Below, piece by piece: positions 27,201-33,937 of a stretch of DNA of 54,156 nucleotides; the first letter of the stretch is position 1, and every line of letters begins with the position of its first letter. Both the position numbers and the translations under genes were made by a program. The notes under the pieces are model-generated. The model ran no database searches. It saw nothing but the letters and a program-made list of their open reading frames with translations, and was not told the origin of the DNA. The DNA is from Alectryocaccomicrobium faecavium (lineage in GTDB: Bacteria > Bacillota > Clostridia > Christensenellales > Aristaeellaceae): positions 1 through 54,156 of the forward strand of contig DVOT01000016.1 of the NCBI GenBank assembly GCA_018713425.1, in the 5' to 3' direction.

Positions 27201-28011
27201 AGTTCAGCACGCAATCCAGAAAATCCGCTTCCGTCGCGGATTCCACCGCTTCCGAAGGCAGCGGCTTGGATAGGTTGCTGAACTTATAGTGCGCCAAAAT
27301 GAGGGTGGTATTGAATACAATATCGCGCGATTCATCCAGCGTCAATTCAATGGAAGTGGCGCTGCGCTCCGCGGACACGGGAAATAGCGCCAGCGGCGCG
27401 CGCACATCAAAATCTTCGCCCGGCAAGCGGCCAATCACAAAGGGATAGCCAATGTACAGATCGTTTTGCCCCTTTTCGCGCAAATCCTTATTGACTTCGC
27501 GCAAAAGCTGCACAATCCGGCGGTATTTTCCCGCCTCCGCTTCCGCCGTTTCGCTCAAAGGGTGCAGCACATCCGCCACCGTCGCCCCAGCGCCAAACAA
27601 AATGCGCGAAGCAACGGCATATTCGCCATCGAACAAATCCAGCGCGTATTTTGCCGAAGTTCTGGGCAAATACAAAAGCCGGTTGCGCCGGTTGATGCTC
27701 ACAAGCTTTTTTTCCAGTTCTTTTAGCGTTTCCGCCGTGGATGCGCCCATGCTCACAGCGCGTTCCGCGTCCAATTCTGCATACTTGCGCACCACAGACA
27801 AAAACTGCAGGCCATAATTTTCCACAAAGGTTTTGCCAACGCCCGTTATGCCTTCAAAATCGCTCAACTTCTGGGGGCGCATTTGCGCAATTTCGGCCAG
27901 AGCGTCATCGCTGCACACAACCGGAGTTCGGCCTTGTGCTTGCCGCCCTTCTTCTTTTAAGCGCTGCCGCAGTTTTCCCAATTCCTCATACATCTGCGGA
28001 TGAATTTCCAT
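24277..28011 (-). CDS. SF1 helicase with N-terminal HRDC-like/DUF4011-like regions and C-terminal Vsr/MTES_1575-type nuclease
   Basis: This 1244-residue protein combines several parts. Residues about 30-65 look like an HRDC domain (LAEIAQMRPQKLSDFEGI). A DUF4011-like region follows (LVSINRRNRLLYLPRTS). The SF1 helicase core has Walker A QGPPGTGKSQTI near 404, VVFDEASQMYVEKG near 830, GDHKQLRPS, SVQGDERDVILFSVG and RLNVAISRAR. The last 120 residues carry a PD-(D/E)XK-like site: NIDLAL, then GIECDG, then RDYHRRKYLESRGWRIHRLW. It would unwind and cut DNA; related architectures occur in anti-phage or DNA-repair settings. GGAGG five bases before the ATG at 28011 decides the start. It has its own promoter and no modification partner. 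Confidence 0.85.
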   Translation of the reverse strand: MEIHPQMYEELGKLRQRLKEEGRQAQGRTPVVCSDDALAEIAQMRPQKLSDFEGITGVGKTFVENYGLQFLSVVRKYAELDAERAVSMGASTAETLKELEKKLVSINRRNRLLYLPRTSAKYALDLFDGEYAVASRILFGAGATVADVLHPLSETAEAEAGKYRRIVQLLREVNKDLREKGQNDLYIGYPFVIGRLPGEDFDVRAPLALFPVSAERSATSIELTLDESRDIVFNTTLILAHYKFSNLSKPLPSEAVESATEADFLDCVLNFFAQSDLQIRDDGRELRKFAEYRAEEFPRFAAGELVLEPCAVLGKFPICASSIQKDFDEILQRNEINALLNDLLQGMQDRDFYAEDGAEPFVAAGGRQDVSERDLVYIQPLNGSQETVLSAMDATDELVVQGPPGTGKSQTIIGLIAKFASAGKMVLMVSEKKTALDVVYSRLGALSQYALLIDDVGNKDAFYRQLSRMAALGQRPEEGEIDIGGASDAINSQVERLQAIADALYAPDDFGVEPYKLYLHSKRIDLTDDAQRERVQRVRRARDERLLDVPYEPLCAMHSRFSEAAFAQSVEAFANMAQTYPWLAQMRTELDEYEALNMQERFETLRAAVQAWNGKNALVRFFTRGRVRKQMEALLAEYFPAEEGRELLERMLSEMDAMAQGAKRYIEYQTLQPLYEQLSEMERAYLTALLHMKAELGESLGEANDELFNVLLHERIVKFEAANRALLRDVDDFEGIVRSMDEAISSKQALSRAKMERVLAESMLGIAASKRHGEILRALESKRKWSVNKFIQKFDFELFRSVKIWLLTPEVVSEIIPLQNGIFDLVVFDEASQMYVEKGIPSILRAKKVVVAGDHKQLRPSKLGAGRLETDAEEMMEGAGAALEEESLLDLARFRYRDVMLNFHYRSKYEELIAFSNSAFYGGRLHVSPNVQAPALPPIQVHKMEGARWVDRSNLVEAQYIVAMLKDFFATRKEEETIGVITFNTGQRDLIDDMIDAQCEQDADFAAAVREELGRRKDGEDIGLFVKNIESVQGDERDVILFSVGYAPNEKGTLARNFGWLNQRGGENRLNVAISRARKQIHIVTSFFPAELHVDDTRNDGPRILKKYLEYAFAISAGDHEAARAILSSFGGADSQQAAQRTEEDWEEQVRGALAEKGYQVETNVGIGGYNIDLALRKGDAYVLGIECDGRLYRENRSARERDYHRRKYLESRGWRIHRLWSTNWWKNPAQEIERILRAAEGTL

Positions 28012-28087
28012 GCCATCCTCCATTGCCGCGCCAGGCAGCCTGCTTTTCCTGCCTGCCATGCGAAACGAACAGATATTTTATGCATCT

Positions 28088-28116
28088 ATTGTACCAGACC
28101 CCGTTCGCAAATACAA
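28088..28116 (-). promoter_or_regulatory. Promoter of the helicase-nuclease gene
   Basis: On the minus strand TTGTAT (28116-28111) and TACAAT (28093-28088) are 17 bases apart with a TGG extended -10 element. The leader is about 70 bases. Confidence 0.75.
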
Positions 28117-28312
28117 GCCGTTCGGTGGTTATATTGTGTATAAGCATTCGAACCAATGCAACAAAAATGCGCCTTAGATCTTTGCGCAATCGCGGGAAAA
28201 GAGGATGCTATCCTATTTATAGACAAAATTTTACGCAACCCGCGCAAAAATGCAATCGCCATCCGGTATAATGAAAATCCATGAATAGGAAGATATGGGA
28301 AGAAGGGTTACC
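28117..28312. other. Intergenic region upstream of the ClC gene
   Basis: This AT-richer stretch holds a TATAAT at 28267-28272 that probably serves the ClC gene, though no convincing -35 lies 16-18 bases upstream. A small hairpin AGGAT-GCT-ATCCT occurs near 28203-28215. I see no gene and no fluoride-riboswitch-like structure. Confidence 0.4.
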
Positions 28313-29608
28313 GTGTTTCACAAATTTTTGCATCACAAGCACGCGATATACAACCGTCCATTCCGCTATAAGCTGGTGCTGGAAGGCATCCTCTCCGGCG
28401 CTTTTGCCGGCCTCACGGCAATCGCCCTGCGCCTGCTATTAAGCCGCGCAGATTCTCTCCGCGCGCAGGCCATCGACTGGGTCGCAGCGCGCCCTGCCTG
28501 GAGTTTTTGGATGTTTCTCTTCCTGCTGGGCATTGCCGCGCTGGTAACGCTGCTGCTGAAATGGGAACCTTATATCTCCGGTTCGGGCATTCCGCAATTG
28601 GAAGCGGAAATGGAAGGACACATTGAACAAAAATGGTGGCGCGTACTCCTGGCCAAATTCCTGGGCAGCGCGCTCGCCATTGGCGCCGGACTTTCGCTGG
28701 GGCGCGAAGGGCCTTCCATCCAGCTAGGCGCTATGGCCGGCAAAGGCACGGCCGAAATCACGCGCGACCGGGAGGATTCCCGCTTGATCATGACGTTTGG
28801 CGCATGCGCGGGCCTATCCGCCGCGTTCAACGCGCCGTTTGCGGGCGTACTCTTCGCGCTCGAAGAGGTACAAAAGCGCTTTTCCGCCGATGTTTTGGTA
28901 TCGGCCATGGCGGCTTCCATCGCGGCCAACCTGCTTTCTGTCGCCCTGGTGGGCGCGGCCCCGGTTTTCGATTTGGGAACCGTAAGCGTTATGCCGCTGA
29001 GCCATCTTTGGCTCATGCCGCTGCTGGGCGTTTTTTTGGGCTGCATTGGCGCGCTGTACAACCGCTGCATTGCGCTGAGCCAGAATCTCTATGCCCACGT
29101 GCGCAACCGCTATTTGCGCACCGCCATCCCCTTTGTGTTGGCGGGCGTTCTCGCCCTGACCGCGCCGGAAGTGCTCGGCAGCGGCCATGAACTGGTGGCC
29201 GAAACCGGGGCCGGCTTGGCCATTGGCACGCTGCTTTTCCTGCTAGCCGCAAAATTTTTGTTTTCCATGGCCAGCTTTGGTTCCGGCGTGCCGGGCGGCA
29301 TCTTTCTGCCGCTATTGGTGCTGGGCGCGCTCAGCGGCGGCATCTTTGCCTATGGCGCCCAATCCATAGGCATATCCAGCGCCTATCTCGCCAATTTCGT
29401 CATCCTCGGCATGGCTGGCATTTTTGCCGCCATCGTGCGCGCTCCCATCACCGGCATCATCCTCATTTGCGAAATGACCGGCAGCTTTTCGCAATTTTTG
29501 AACATTTCCCTGGTTGCCCTCTGCGCCTATCTGATGGCCGACGCCCTGCGCGCCCAGCCCATTTATGAGCAATTGCTCGCGCGCATGCTTAGCGGCCAAA
29601 AACGCTAA
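28313..29608 (+). CDS. ClC family chloride/proton antiporter or channel
   Basis: The 431-residue integral membrane protein carries all ClC selectivity motifs: GSGIPQLE, GREGPSIQLGAM with the gating glutamate, and GSGVPGGIFLPLLVLG. The gating Glu suggests a Cl-/H+ exchanger rather than a pure channel, and the GREGP loop differs from fluoride-specific ClCs. No C-terminal CBS domain is present. AGAAGGG five bases before the GTG at 28313 favours that start over the ATG at 28295. Its stop overlaps the convergent acetyltransferase stop by three bases. Confidence 0.93.
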   Translation: MFHKFLHHKHAIYNRPFRYKLVLEGILSGAFAGLTAIALRLLLSRADSLRAQAIDWVAARPAWSFWMFLFLLGIAALVTLLLKWEPYISGSGIPQLEAEMEGHIEQKWWRVLLAKFLGSALAIGAGLSLGREGPSIQLGAMAGKGTAEITRDREDSRLIMTFGACAGLSAAFNAPFAGVLFALEEVQKRFSADVLVSAMAASIAANLLSVALVGAAPVFDLGTVSVMPLSHLWLMPLLGVFLGCIGALYNRCIALSQNLYAHVRNRYLRTAIPFVLAGVLALTAPEVLGSGHELVAETGAGLAIGTLLFLLAAKFLFSMASFGSGVPGGIFLPLLVLGALSGGIFAYGAQSIGISSAYLANFVILGMAGIFAAIVRAPITGIILICEMTGSFSQFLNISLVALCAYLMADALRAQPIYEQLLARMLSGQKR

Positions 29609-30066
29609 AAGTCGCGCGCCATCGCATGAACGCGCACAGAGAAGGCCTCATTTCCGGGCATGCGGCCCGATTCGATGCTCTCTTCCCGGAACCCGCAGGA
29701 GGCGTATAGCTTCCGCGCGGGTTCATTGCCTACGAGGACTTCCAAGTACACAGGCCGCCGCTCGATTCGTTCCAGCGCGTCCTGCACCAGCGCGCGCCCA
29801 ATTCCCTTGCGCATGGATTCCGGCGCAACATAAAGCCAGGCGATTTCTTCCTGCGAATAAGCGCAAAATCCCGCTACAACGCCACCAAGCTGCGCCACCC
29901 GCAGGGAATACGAAAACAAGGCTTCCCGCTCCGCCGCCACCACGAGCGGAAGAAAGGCTTCTTCCAGCCCAGCGTTTTTCAATTCAATCTTGCGCGCCGC
30001 GTCGTGAATGGCGCAAAGGCGTTCCCAGTCCGCATCGCGATATTCCCGGATCTCTATGGTTCCCAC
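29605..30066 (-). CDS. GNAT family N-acetyltransferase
   Basis: The product (153 residues from the GTG at 30066) has the GNAT fold signature: IEIREYRDADWERLCAIHD, IAWLYVAPESMRKGIGRAL as the acetyl-CoA motif, and YLEVLVGNEPARKLYASCGF with the typical C-terminal helix. Substrate unknown. GAAGAGGGG lies six bases before this GTG; an ATG at 30084 would place the binding site inside the gene. It follows the membrane protein gene by about 30 bases and is probably in its operon. Confidence 0.85.
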   Translation of the reverse strand: MGTIEIREYRDADWERLCAIHDAARKIELKNAGLEEAFLPLVVAAEREALFSYSLRVAQLGGVVAGFCAYSQEEIAWLYVAPESMRKGIGRALVQDALERIERRPVYLEVLVGNEPARKLYASCGFREESIESGRMPGNEAFSVRVHAMARDF

Positions 30067-30099
30067 ATTGTACCCCTCTTCCATTTGCCGCCGCTCTCG

Positions 30100-30828
30100 C
30101 TATTCTTCCGCCTCCGCGGATGCCGCGGGCGTCTCTGCGGGCGTACTTTCCGCTTCCGCCGGCGCGTCGTCGTAATACACAAAAATCTCGCCCGCCACAG
30201 CGGGATCCGCGTCGCGAATGTAGAAGCGGGCATACTCCTCTTCCCAATCCACGAGCAGGGCTTCCGTCTCCTGGGTTTCCATATCGTACGGCGCCATCGC
30301 GATGCCTTCCACATGCGCGGTGCGATCGTGGAAGAACTTCCATTTCACCGGATACGCCTCATAGGCGACATACACCTGCAAATCTTCTTCATCCACGGTT
30401 TCCGGCACTTCGTTGTTCATGGCCTGTTGCGCAGTCGTCCCCTCCGGCAGGGCAAAGAACGTGCGAAACACCACAAAATTCCCATGCTCATTGCCTACTT
30501 GCGCGTATTCCGCCTGGAAGAACATCGCATAGGTGGAAATCTGCGCGAACATAAACGTGGCGAGCAGCATACTAATGAACGCCAGCACGATGGTAACGAT
30601 GCGCGCCGAACGCGGCGTGCGGGCGCGCTTGCGAACCGCTATGATAGAAAGCGCGAGCATATCCAGCATGGCCAGCAGCAATATACCCGGCATGAGCATG
30701 CTGGAGTTGGGCGACGTTCCCGTGGCCTGCAAAGCAAACAGCGCGCCCAGCGCCAAAACCAAAACCACCAAAATGATCCGGCAAACGCGGCCCGCCAGCG
30801 TTGGCGGGAGGAAAATGGAAGACTGCAT
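30100..30828 (-). CDS. Membrane protein of unknown function with acidic C-terminal domain
   Basis: I do not recognise a family. The 242-residue product has three membrane segments in its first 105 residues (LAGRVCRIILVVLVLALGAL; MLMPGILLLAMLDMLALSII; IVTIVLAFISMLLATFMFA). A soluble domain rich in Glu, Tyr and Phe follows, ending in a low-complexity tail of Ala, Glu, Pro and Thr. AAGGGG precedes the ATG by about nine bases. It lies 52 bases downstream of sdaAA on the same strand and may be read from the sda promoter, though a link to serine metabolism is not implied. Confidence 0.7.
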   Translation of the reverse strand: MQSSIFLPPTLAGRVCRIILVVLVLALGALFALQATGTSPNSSMLMPGILLLAMLDMLALSIIAVRKRARTPRSARIVTIVLAFISMLLATFMFAQISTYAMFFQAEYAQVGNEHGNFVVFRTFFALPEGTTAQQAMNNEVPETVDEEDLQVYVAYEAYPVKWKFFHDRTAHVEGIAMAPYDMETQETEALLVDWEEEYARFYIRDADPAVAGEIFVYYDDAPAEAESTPAETPAASAEAEE

Positions 30829-30880
30829 ACCATCGACCCCTTCTCTTTCTCTTTTTCAAATGCTCTATGGCACAGGGTTT

Positions 30881-31696
30881 TCAATCCTTGCGCAGCTTGC
30901 AGGCCGCGCATCCACCGATGCCGGTTTCCCGCAGGGCGGCGGGCAACATCGCGCCCACGCGGCCCATAGCGTCGATCGCCTCGTCCGCCGGGATGGGAGA
31001 AACGATGCCCGCCAGCGCCATATCCGCCGCCGTGAGCGCGTTGGCTACGCCAATGACATTGCGGTACACGCACGGCACTTCCACCAATCCCTTCACAGGA
31101 TCGCAGACCAAACCCATCAAATTCATCATCGCGAAGGCAATGGCGCTATCCATCGCGGCTTTTTCGCCTTCAGCAAGCTGCACCAGCGCCGCGGCCGCCA
31201 TGGCGCTCGCCGAACCGCACTCGGCCTGGCAACCGCCCTGCGCGCCGGAAATGCAGGCGCGCTGCGCGATCACCCGTCCCACGCCCGCCGCGACAAACAA
31301 AGCGTCCACAAGTTGCTCATCGCCAAAGCCCTTTTCCTCCGCCACGGCAAAGAGCGCGCCCGGCAAAATGCCGCACGCCCCGGCCGTGGGAGCGGCCACA
31401 ATCTTCCCCATGGCCGCGTTCGATTCCGCTACAGCCAGCGCAATGGCGCTGGCCCGCGCAAGCACTTTGCCGCCCAACGCCGTTTCCGGCGCGATCTTCG
31501 CGGCCTGTCCGCCCGTCAAACCGGATATGCTGCGCAAATCCGGGCGCATGCCTTCCTTCACTGAATCGCGCATTGCGCAAAGCGCTTCCCGCATGCGCGC
31601 TTGCGCGTCTTCCTCGCCGGTATACGCCGCGCGCACAGCATCGGCCACGCGGCCTTCCAGGGCCAAAAGCTGCGCAATGGATGCATAATCTGCCAT
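30881..31696 (-). CDS. sdaAA: L-serine dehydratase, iron-sulfur-dependent, alpha subunit
   Basis: The 271-residue alpha chain deaminates L-serine to pyruvate together with the beta chain encoded upstream. Conserved segments include VAAPTAGACGILPGALFAV, ISGAQGGCQAECGSASAMAA and CDPVKGLVEVPCVYRN. The C-terminal CAACKL supplies further cysteines for the oxygen-sensitive [4Fe-4S] cluster. Start at 31696 behind AGAGAGGG; the longer frame to 31777 runs into sdaAB. The alpha and beta chains are separate, as in Firmicutes, rather than fused as in E. coli. Confidence 0.96.
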   Translation of the reverse strand: MADYASIAQLLALEGRVADAVRAAYTGEEDAQARMREALCAMRDSVKEGMRPDLRSISGLTGGQAAKIAPETALGGKVLARASAIALAVAESNAAMGKIVAAPTAGACGILPGALFAVAEEKGFGDEQLVDALFVAAGVGRVIAQRACISGAQGGCQAECGSASAMAAAALVQLAEGEKAAMDSAIAFAMMNLMGLVCDPVKGLVEVPCVYRNVIGVANALTAADMALAGIVSPIPADEAIDAMGRVGAMLPAALRETGIGGCAACKLRKD

Positions 31697-31716
31697 ATAA
31701 CGCCCTCTCTTTCGCC

Positions 31717-32382
31717 TCAGCGATCCAGCCGCTGGAGCATCGTGACCGAATTCACGGCGCGCAATCCCCGCAAGCACTCCAGCGCGCTGCGAGTGGGCAA
31801 CTCATCGGATTCGATGACCATCACCGCGTCCCCGCCCGGCACCGTGCGGAAGACCTGCATCGTGGCGATATTCACGCCCTGCCCCGCCAGAAGGCTGGAA
31901 ACCTGCGCAATCACGCCAGGCGCGTCGGTATGCGTGATCACCAGCGTATTGTTTTCCCCCGTAAAGGAAACCCGGATCCCATCCAGGCGTTCCACGCGAA
32001 TCGCGCCGCCGCCCACAGAGGCCGCCTGGATCTCCACTTGCGTTCCCGCGCCCCGCGCAAGAATCACAGCGGTGTTGGGGTGGGCGTCGCGCAAAGCATC
32101 GATCGTATAAAACTCAAAGTGCATGCCCGCTTGCTTTGCGAGAGACAAACTTTCGCGAATGCGAATGTCGTCCACCCCCATGTCCATCAGCCCGGCCACA
32201 ATGGCCCGATCCGTGCCGTGCCCCTGATAGGTGCTAGCAAAGGAGCCGTATAGACCAATGGAGGCCCACTCCACCTCCGCGCCCAAAAGCCTGCGCGCCA
32301 CGCGGCCAATGCGCGCCGCGCCCGCCGTGTGCGAACTCGAAGGCCCAATCATGATGGGGCCAATCACATCAAAAATGTCCAT
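31717..32382 (-). CDS. sdaAB: L-serine dehydratase, iron-sulfur-dependent, beta subunit
   Basis: The 221-residue beta chain has the hallmark IGPSSSHTAGAARIG near the N terminus and YGSFASTYQGHGTDRAIVAG. It also has a C-terminal ACT domain (LVITHTDAPGVIAQVSSLL), which in this family binds serine or relates to regulation. It is the first gene of the operon, with a good promoter 43 bases upstream and sdaAA 20 bases downstream. Confidence 0.96.
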   Translation of the reverse strand: MDIFDVIGPIMIGPSSSHTAGAARIGRVARRLLGAEVEWASIGLYGSFASTYQGHGTDRAIVAGLMDMGVDDIRIRESLSLAKQAGMHFEFYTIDALRDAHPNTAVILARGAGTQVEIQAASVGGGAIRVERLDGIRVSFTGENNTLVITHTDAPGVIAQVSSLLAGQGVNIATMQVFRTVPGGDAVMVIESDELPTRSALECLRGLRAVNSVTMLQRLDR

Positions 32383-32424
32383 GTTTCACCGTCCTGGCGC
32401 TATGGATTGCAAACCGCTTTTTTC

Positions 32425-32453
32425 ATTATACCATAAGCCGCGGCGCTTGTCAT
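32425..32453 (-). promoter_or_regulatory. Promoter of the sda operon
   Basis: On the minus strand ATGACA (32453-32448) and TATAAT (32430-32425) are 17 bases apart. Confidence 0.75.
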
Positions 32454-32515
32454 TCCCCAAGTCGCAAGAAATTGCGGTTTCCCGGATGGATTGATGTTAA
32501 ATATTTCTCTGTGCA

Positions 32516-32544
32516 TTGACAGCGGCAGCCCAATGTGCTATACT
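32516..32544 (+). promoter_or_regulatory. Promoter of the infC-rpmI-rplT operon
   Basis: A perfect TTGACA (32516-32521), 17-base spacer and TATACT (32539-32544) with a TGC extended -10. Transcription should start near 32551, giving a leader of about 140 bases. Confidence 0.9.
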
Positions 32545-32609
32545 TTGTCTGTTCAAGCAGAAGTATCCGCTTCTCACCCGGCGGCATTGCCAGCGCGGGT
32601 TGCCATTCG

Positions 32610-32669
32610 GGCCGACTGCGGCCTGTTCGCATGGAAAAAAGCGGTGCTCTGCGCCGCTTTTATTTTTTT
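32610..32669 (+). terminator. Leader attenuator of infC (L20-leader-like)
   Basis: Within the infC leader an 11-bp stem (AAAAGCGGTGC, 32637-32647, with 32651-32661, loop TCT) is followed by A and seven T (32663-32669), a full intrinsic terminator ahead of the first gene. Upstream, GGCCG-ACTG-CGGCC (32610-32623) forms another hairpin. In B. subtilis the same operon is attenuated in its leader by ribosomal protein L20, so a similar L20-dependent control is likely here; the alternative fold was not worked out. Confidence 0.75.
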
Positions 32670-32689
32670 GTTTGGGGAGGTGCGTTTGC

Positions 32690-33199
32690 ATAAACGAACT
32701 CATGATCAATGAGGAAATCCGCGACCGCGAAGTGCGCGTTGTGGATGAAAATGGCGAGCAAATGGGGATTTTGCCCATTCGGCAAGCGCTGGAGCTGGCG
32801 GAGCAAAAGCAGCTGGATCTGGTGAAGATTGCGCCGCAGGCCAAGCCGCCCGTTTGCAAATTGATGGATTATGGGAAATACCGCTTTGAGCAGTCCAAAA
32901 AGGAACGCGAAATGCGCAAAAACCAAAAGGTTGTGAACATCAAGGAAGTCCGCTTGTCCGCAACCATTGAGGAGCACGATATCGATGTGAAAACCCGTGC
33001 GGCGCAGAAGTTCCTCAAAGACGGAGACAAAGTGAAGGTTTCCATCCGCTTCCGCGGCCGTCAAATTACGCATTCTGAGATCGGCACCGAAATTATGCAC
33101 GATTTCGCCGAGCGCATCAAGGATTTCGGCGTGATGGAGCGCAAGCCGATCATTGAGGGCCGCAACATGATCATGGTTCTAGCCCCGCGCGAAGGATAA
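32690..33199 (+). CDS. infC: Translation initiation factor IF-3
   Basis: IF-3 keeps the 30S subunit free and checks start codons. The protein reads (I)NELMINEEIRDREVRVV, then KIAPQAKPPVCKLMDYGKYR, then IKEVRLSATIEEHDIDVK, and ends with IEGRNMIMVLAPRE, full length at about 169 residues. GGGGAGGTG (32674-32682) lies seven to nine bases before an in-frame ATA at 32690, but about 20 bases before the first ATG (32702). The four extra residues also match IF-3 N termini of relatives. A rare start codon is typical of infC because IF-3 represses its own non-canonical initiation. If ATA is not used, the start is 32702. Confidence 0.93.
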   Translation: MNELMINEEIRDREVRVVDENGEQMGILPIRQALELAEQKQLDLVKIAPQAKPPVCKLMDYGKYRFEQSKKEREMRKNQKVVNIKEVRLSATIEEHDIDVKTRAAQKFLKDGDKVKVSIRFRGRQITHSEIGTEIMHDFAERIKDFGVMERKPIIEGRNMIMVLAPREG

Positions 33200-33217
33200 G
33201 CGAATCGCCGCGCGAAC

Positions 33218-33265
33218 GGCCGGATCCCCGGCCCGTAGCGTCGGATTTGGCGCGGTTTTCGCGCC
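33218..33265 (+). other. Two hairpins between infC and rpmI
   Basis: GGCCGG-ATCC-CCGGCC (33218-33233) and GGCGCG-GTTTT-CGCGCC (33249-33265) are perfect stems in the 106-base gap between infC and rpmI. Neither has a U-run, so they look like mRNA structures for processing or translational control rather than terminators. Confidence 0.4.
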
Positions 33266-33305
33266 TATATCGATTTGAACGCACAACGAGAGGAGGATAT
33301 CTACC

Positions 33306-33503
33306 GTGCCCAAGCAGAAAACCCATAGAGCCGCTGCAAAGCGTTTGGACATTACCGGCACCGGCAAAATCAAGCGCTATCAGGCTTATAAGCGCCATAT
33401 TCTTACGAAAAAGCCCACCAAGCGCACGCGCAACCTGCGCAAAGCCGCATATGTAGCTTCCACGGAAGCGCGCACTATGAAGAAACTGATTCCGTACAAG
33501 TAA
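33306..33503 (+). CDS. rpmI: Ribosomal protein bL35
   Basis: The 65-residue basic protein reads MPKQKTHRAAAKRLDITGTG and ends TMKKLIPYK, matching bL35 in length and sequence. It starts with GTG behind GAGGAGG. It is a component of the 50S subunit and lies, as usual, between infC and rplT. Confidence 0.97.
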   Translation: MPKQKTHRAAAKRLDITGTGKIKRYQAYKRHILTKKPTKRTRNLRKAAYVASTEARTMKKLIPYK

Positions 33504-33518
33504 GGGAGGCGGACAATC

Positions 33519-33875
33519 ATGGCAAGAGTGAAACGGGCAGTAAACGCCCTGAAAAAGCGTCGCAAGGTATTCCGCCTTTCCAAGGGATACTTTGGCGCCA
33601 AGAGCAAGCAGTACCGCGCGGCCAGCGAGCAGGTGCGCCGTTCCCTGCGCTACGCCTACATCGGCCGTAAACTGCGCAAGCGCGACTTCCGCAAGCTGTG
33701 GATCACCCGCATCAACGCGGCAGCCCGCATGAACGACATCAGCTATTCCCGCCTGATCAACGGCCTGAAGGTCGCGGGCATCACCATCAACCGCAAAATG
33801 CTGGCCGATTTGGCCGTGAACGACGCCAAGGCGTTCGCCGATTTGGCGGAAAAGGCCAAGGCGGCAACGAAATAA
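33519..33875 (+). CDS. rplT: Ribosomal protein bL20
   Basis: The 118-residue protein starts MARVKRAVNALKKRRKVFRL and has the conserved AARMNDISYSRLINGLKVAG core, typical of bL20. It binds 23S rRNA early in 50S assembly and in many bacteria also represses its own operon by binding the leader mRNA. GGGAGG precedes the ATG. A terminator follows. Confidence 0.98.
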   Translation: MARVKRAVNALKKRRKVFRLSKGYFGAKSKQYRAASEQVRRSLRYAYIGRKLRKRDFRKLWITRINAAARMNDISYSRLINGLKVAGITINRKMLADLAVNDAKAFADLAEKAKAATK

Positions 33876-33890
33876 TCGCCCATGCTTTCC

Positions 33891-33926
33891 GGGGCTGAAT
33901 GGCTAGCCATTCAGCCCCAGATCTTT
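33891..33926 (+). terminator. Terminator after rplT
   Basis: GGGGCTGAATGGC and its perfect complement form a 28-base palindrome (33891-33918), followed by AGATCTTTT. The T-run is short. Confidence 0.75.
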
Positions 33927-33937
33927 TGGAGGATGCC

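Noticed and set aside
28117..28312. A fluoride riboswitch before the ClC gene
   Set aside because: No matching structure is seen, and the protein has the GREGP loop of ordinary ClC exchangers rather than the fluoride-type motif.
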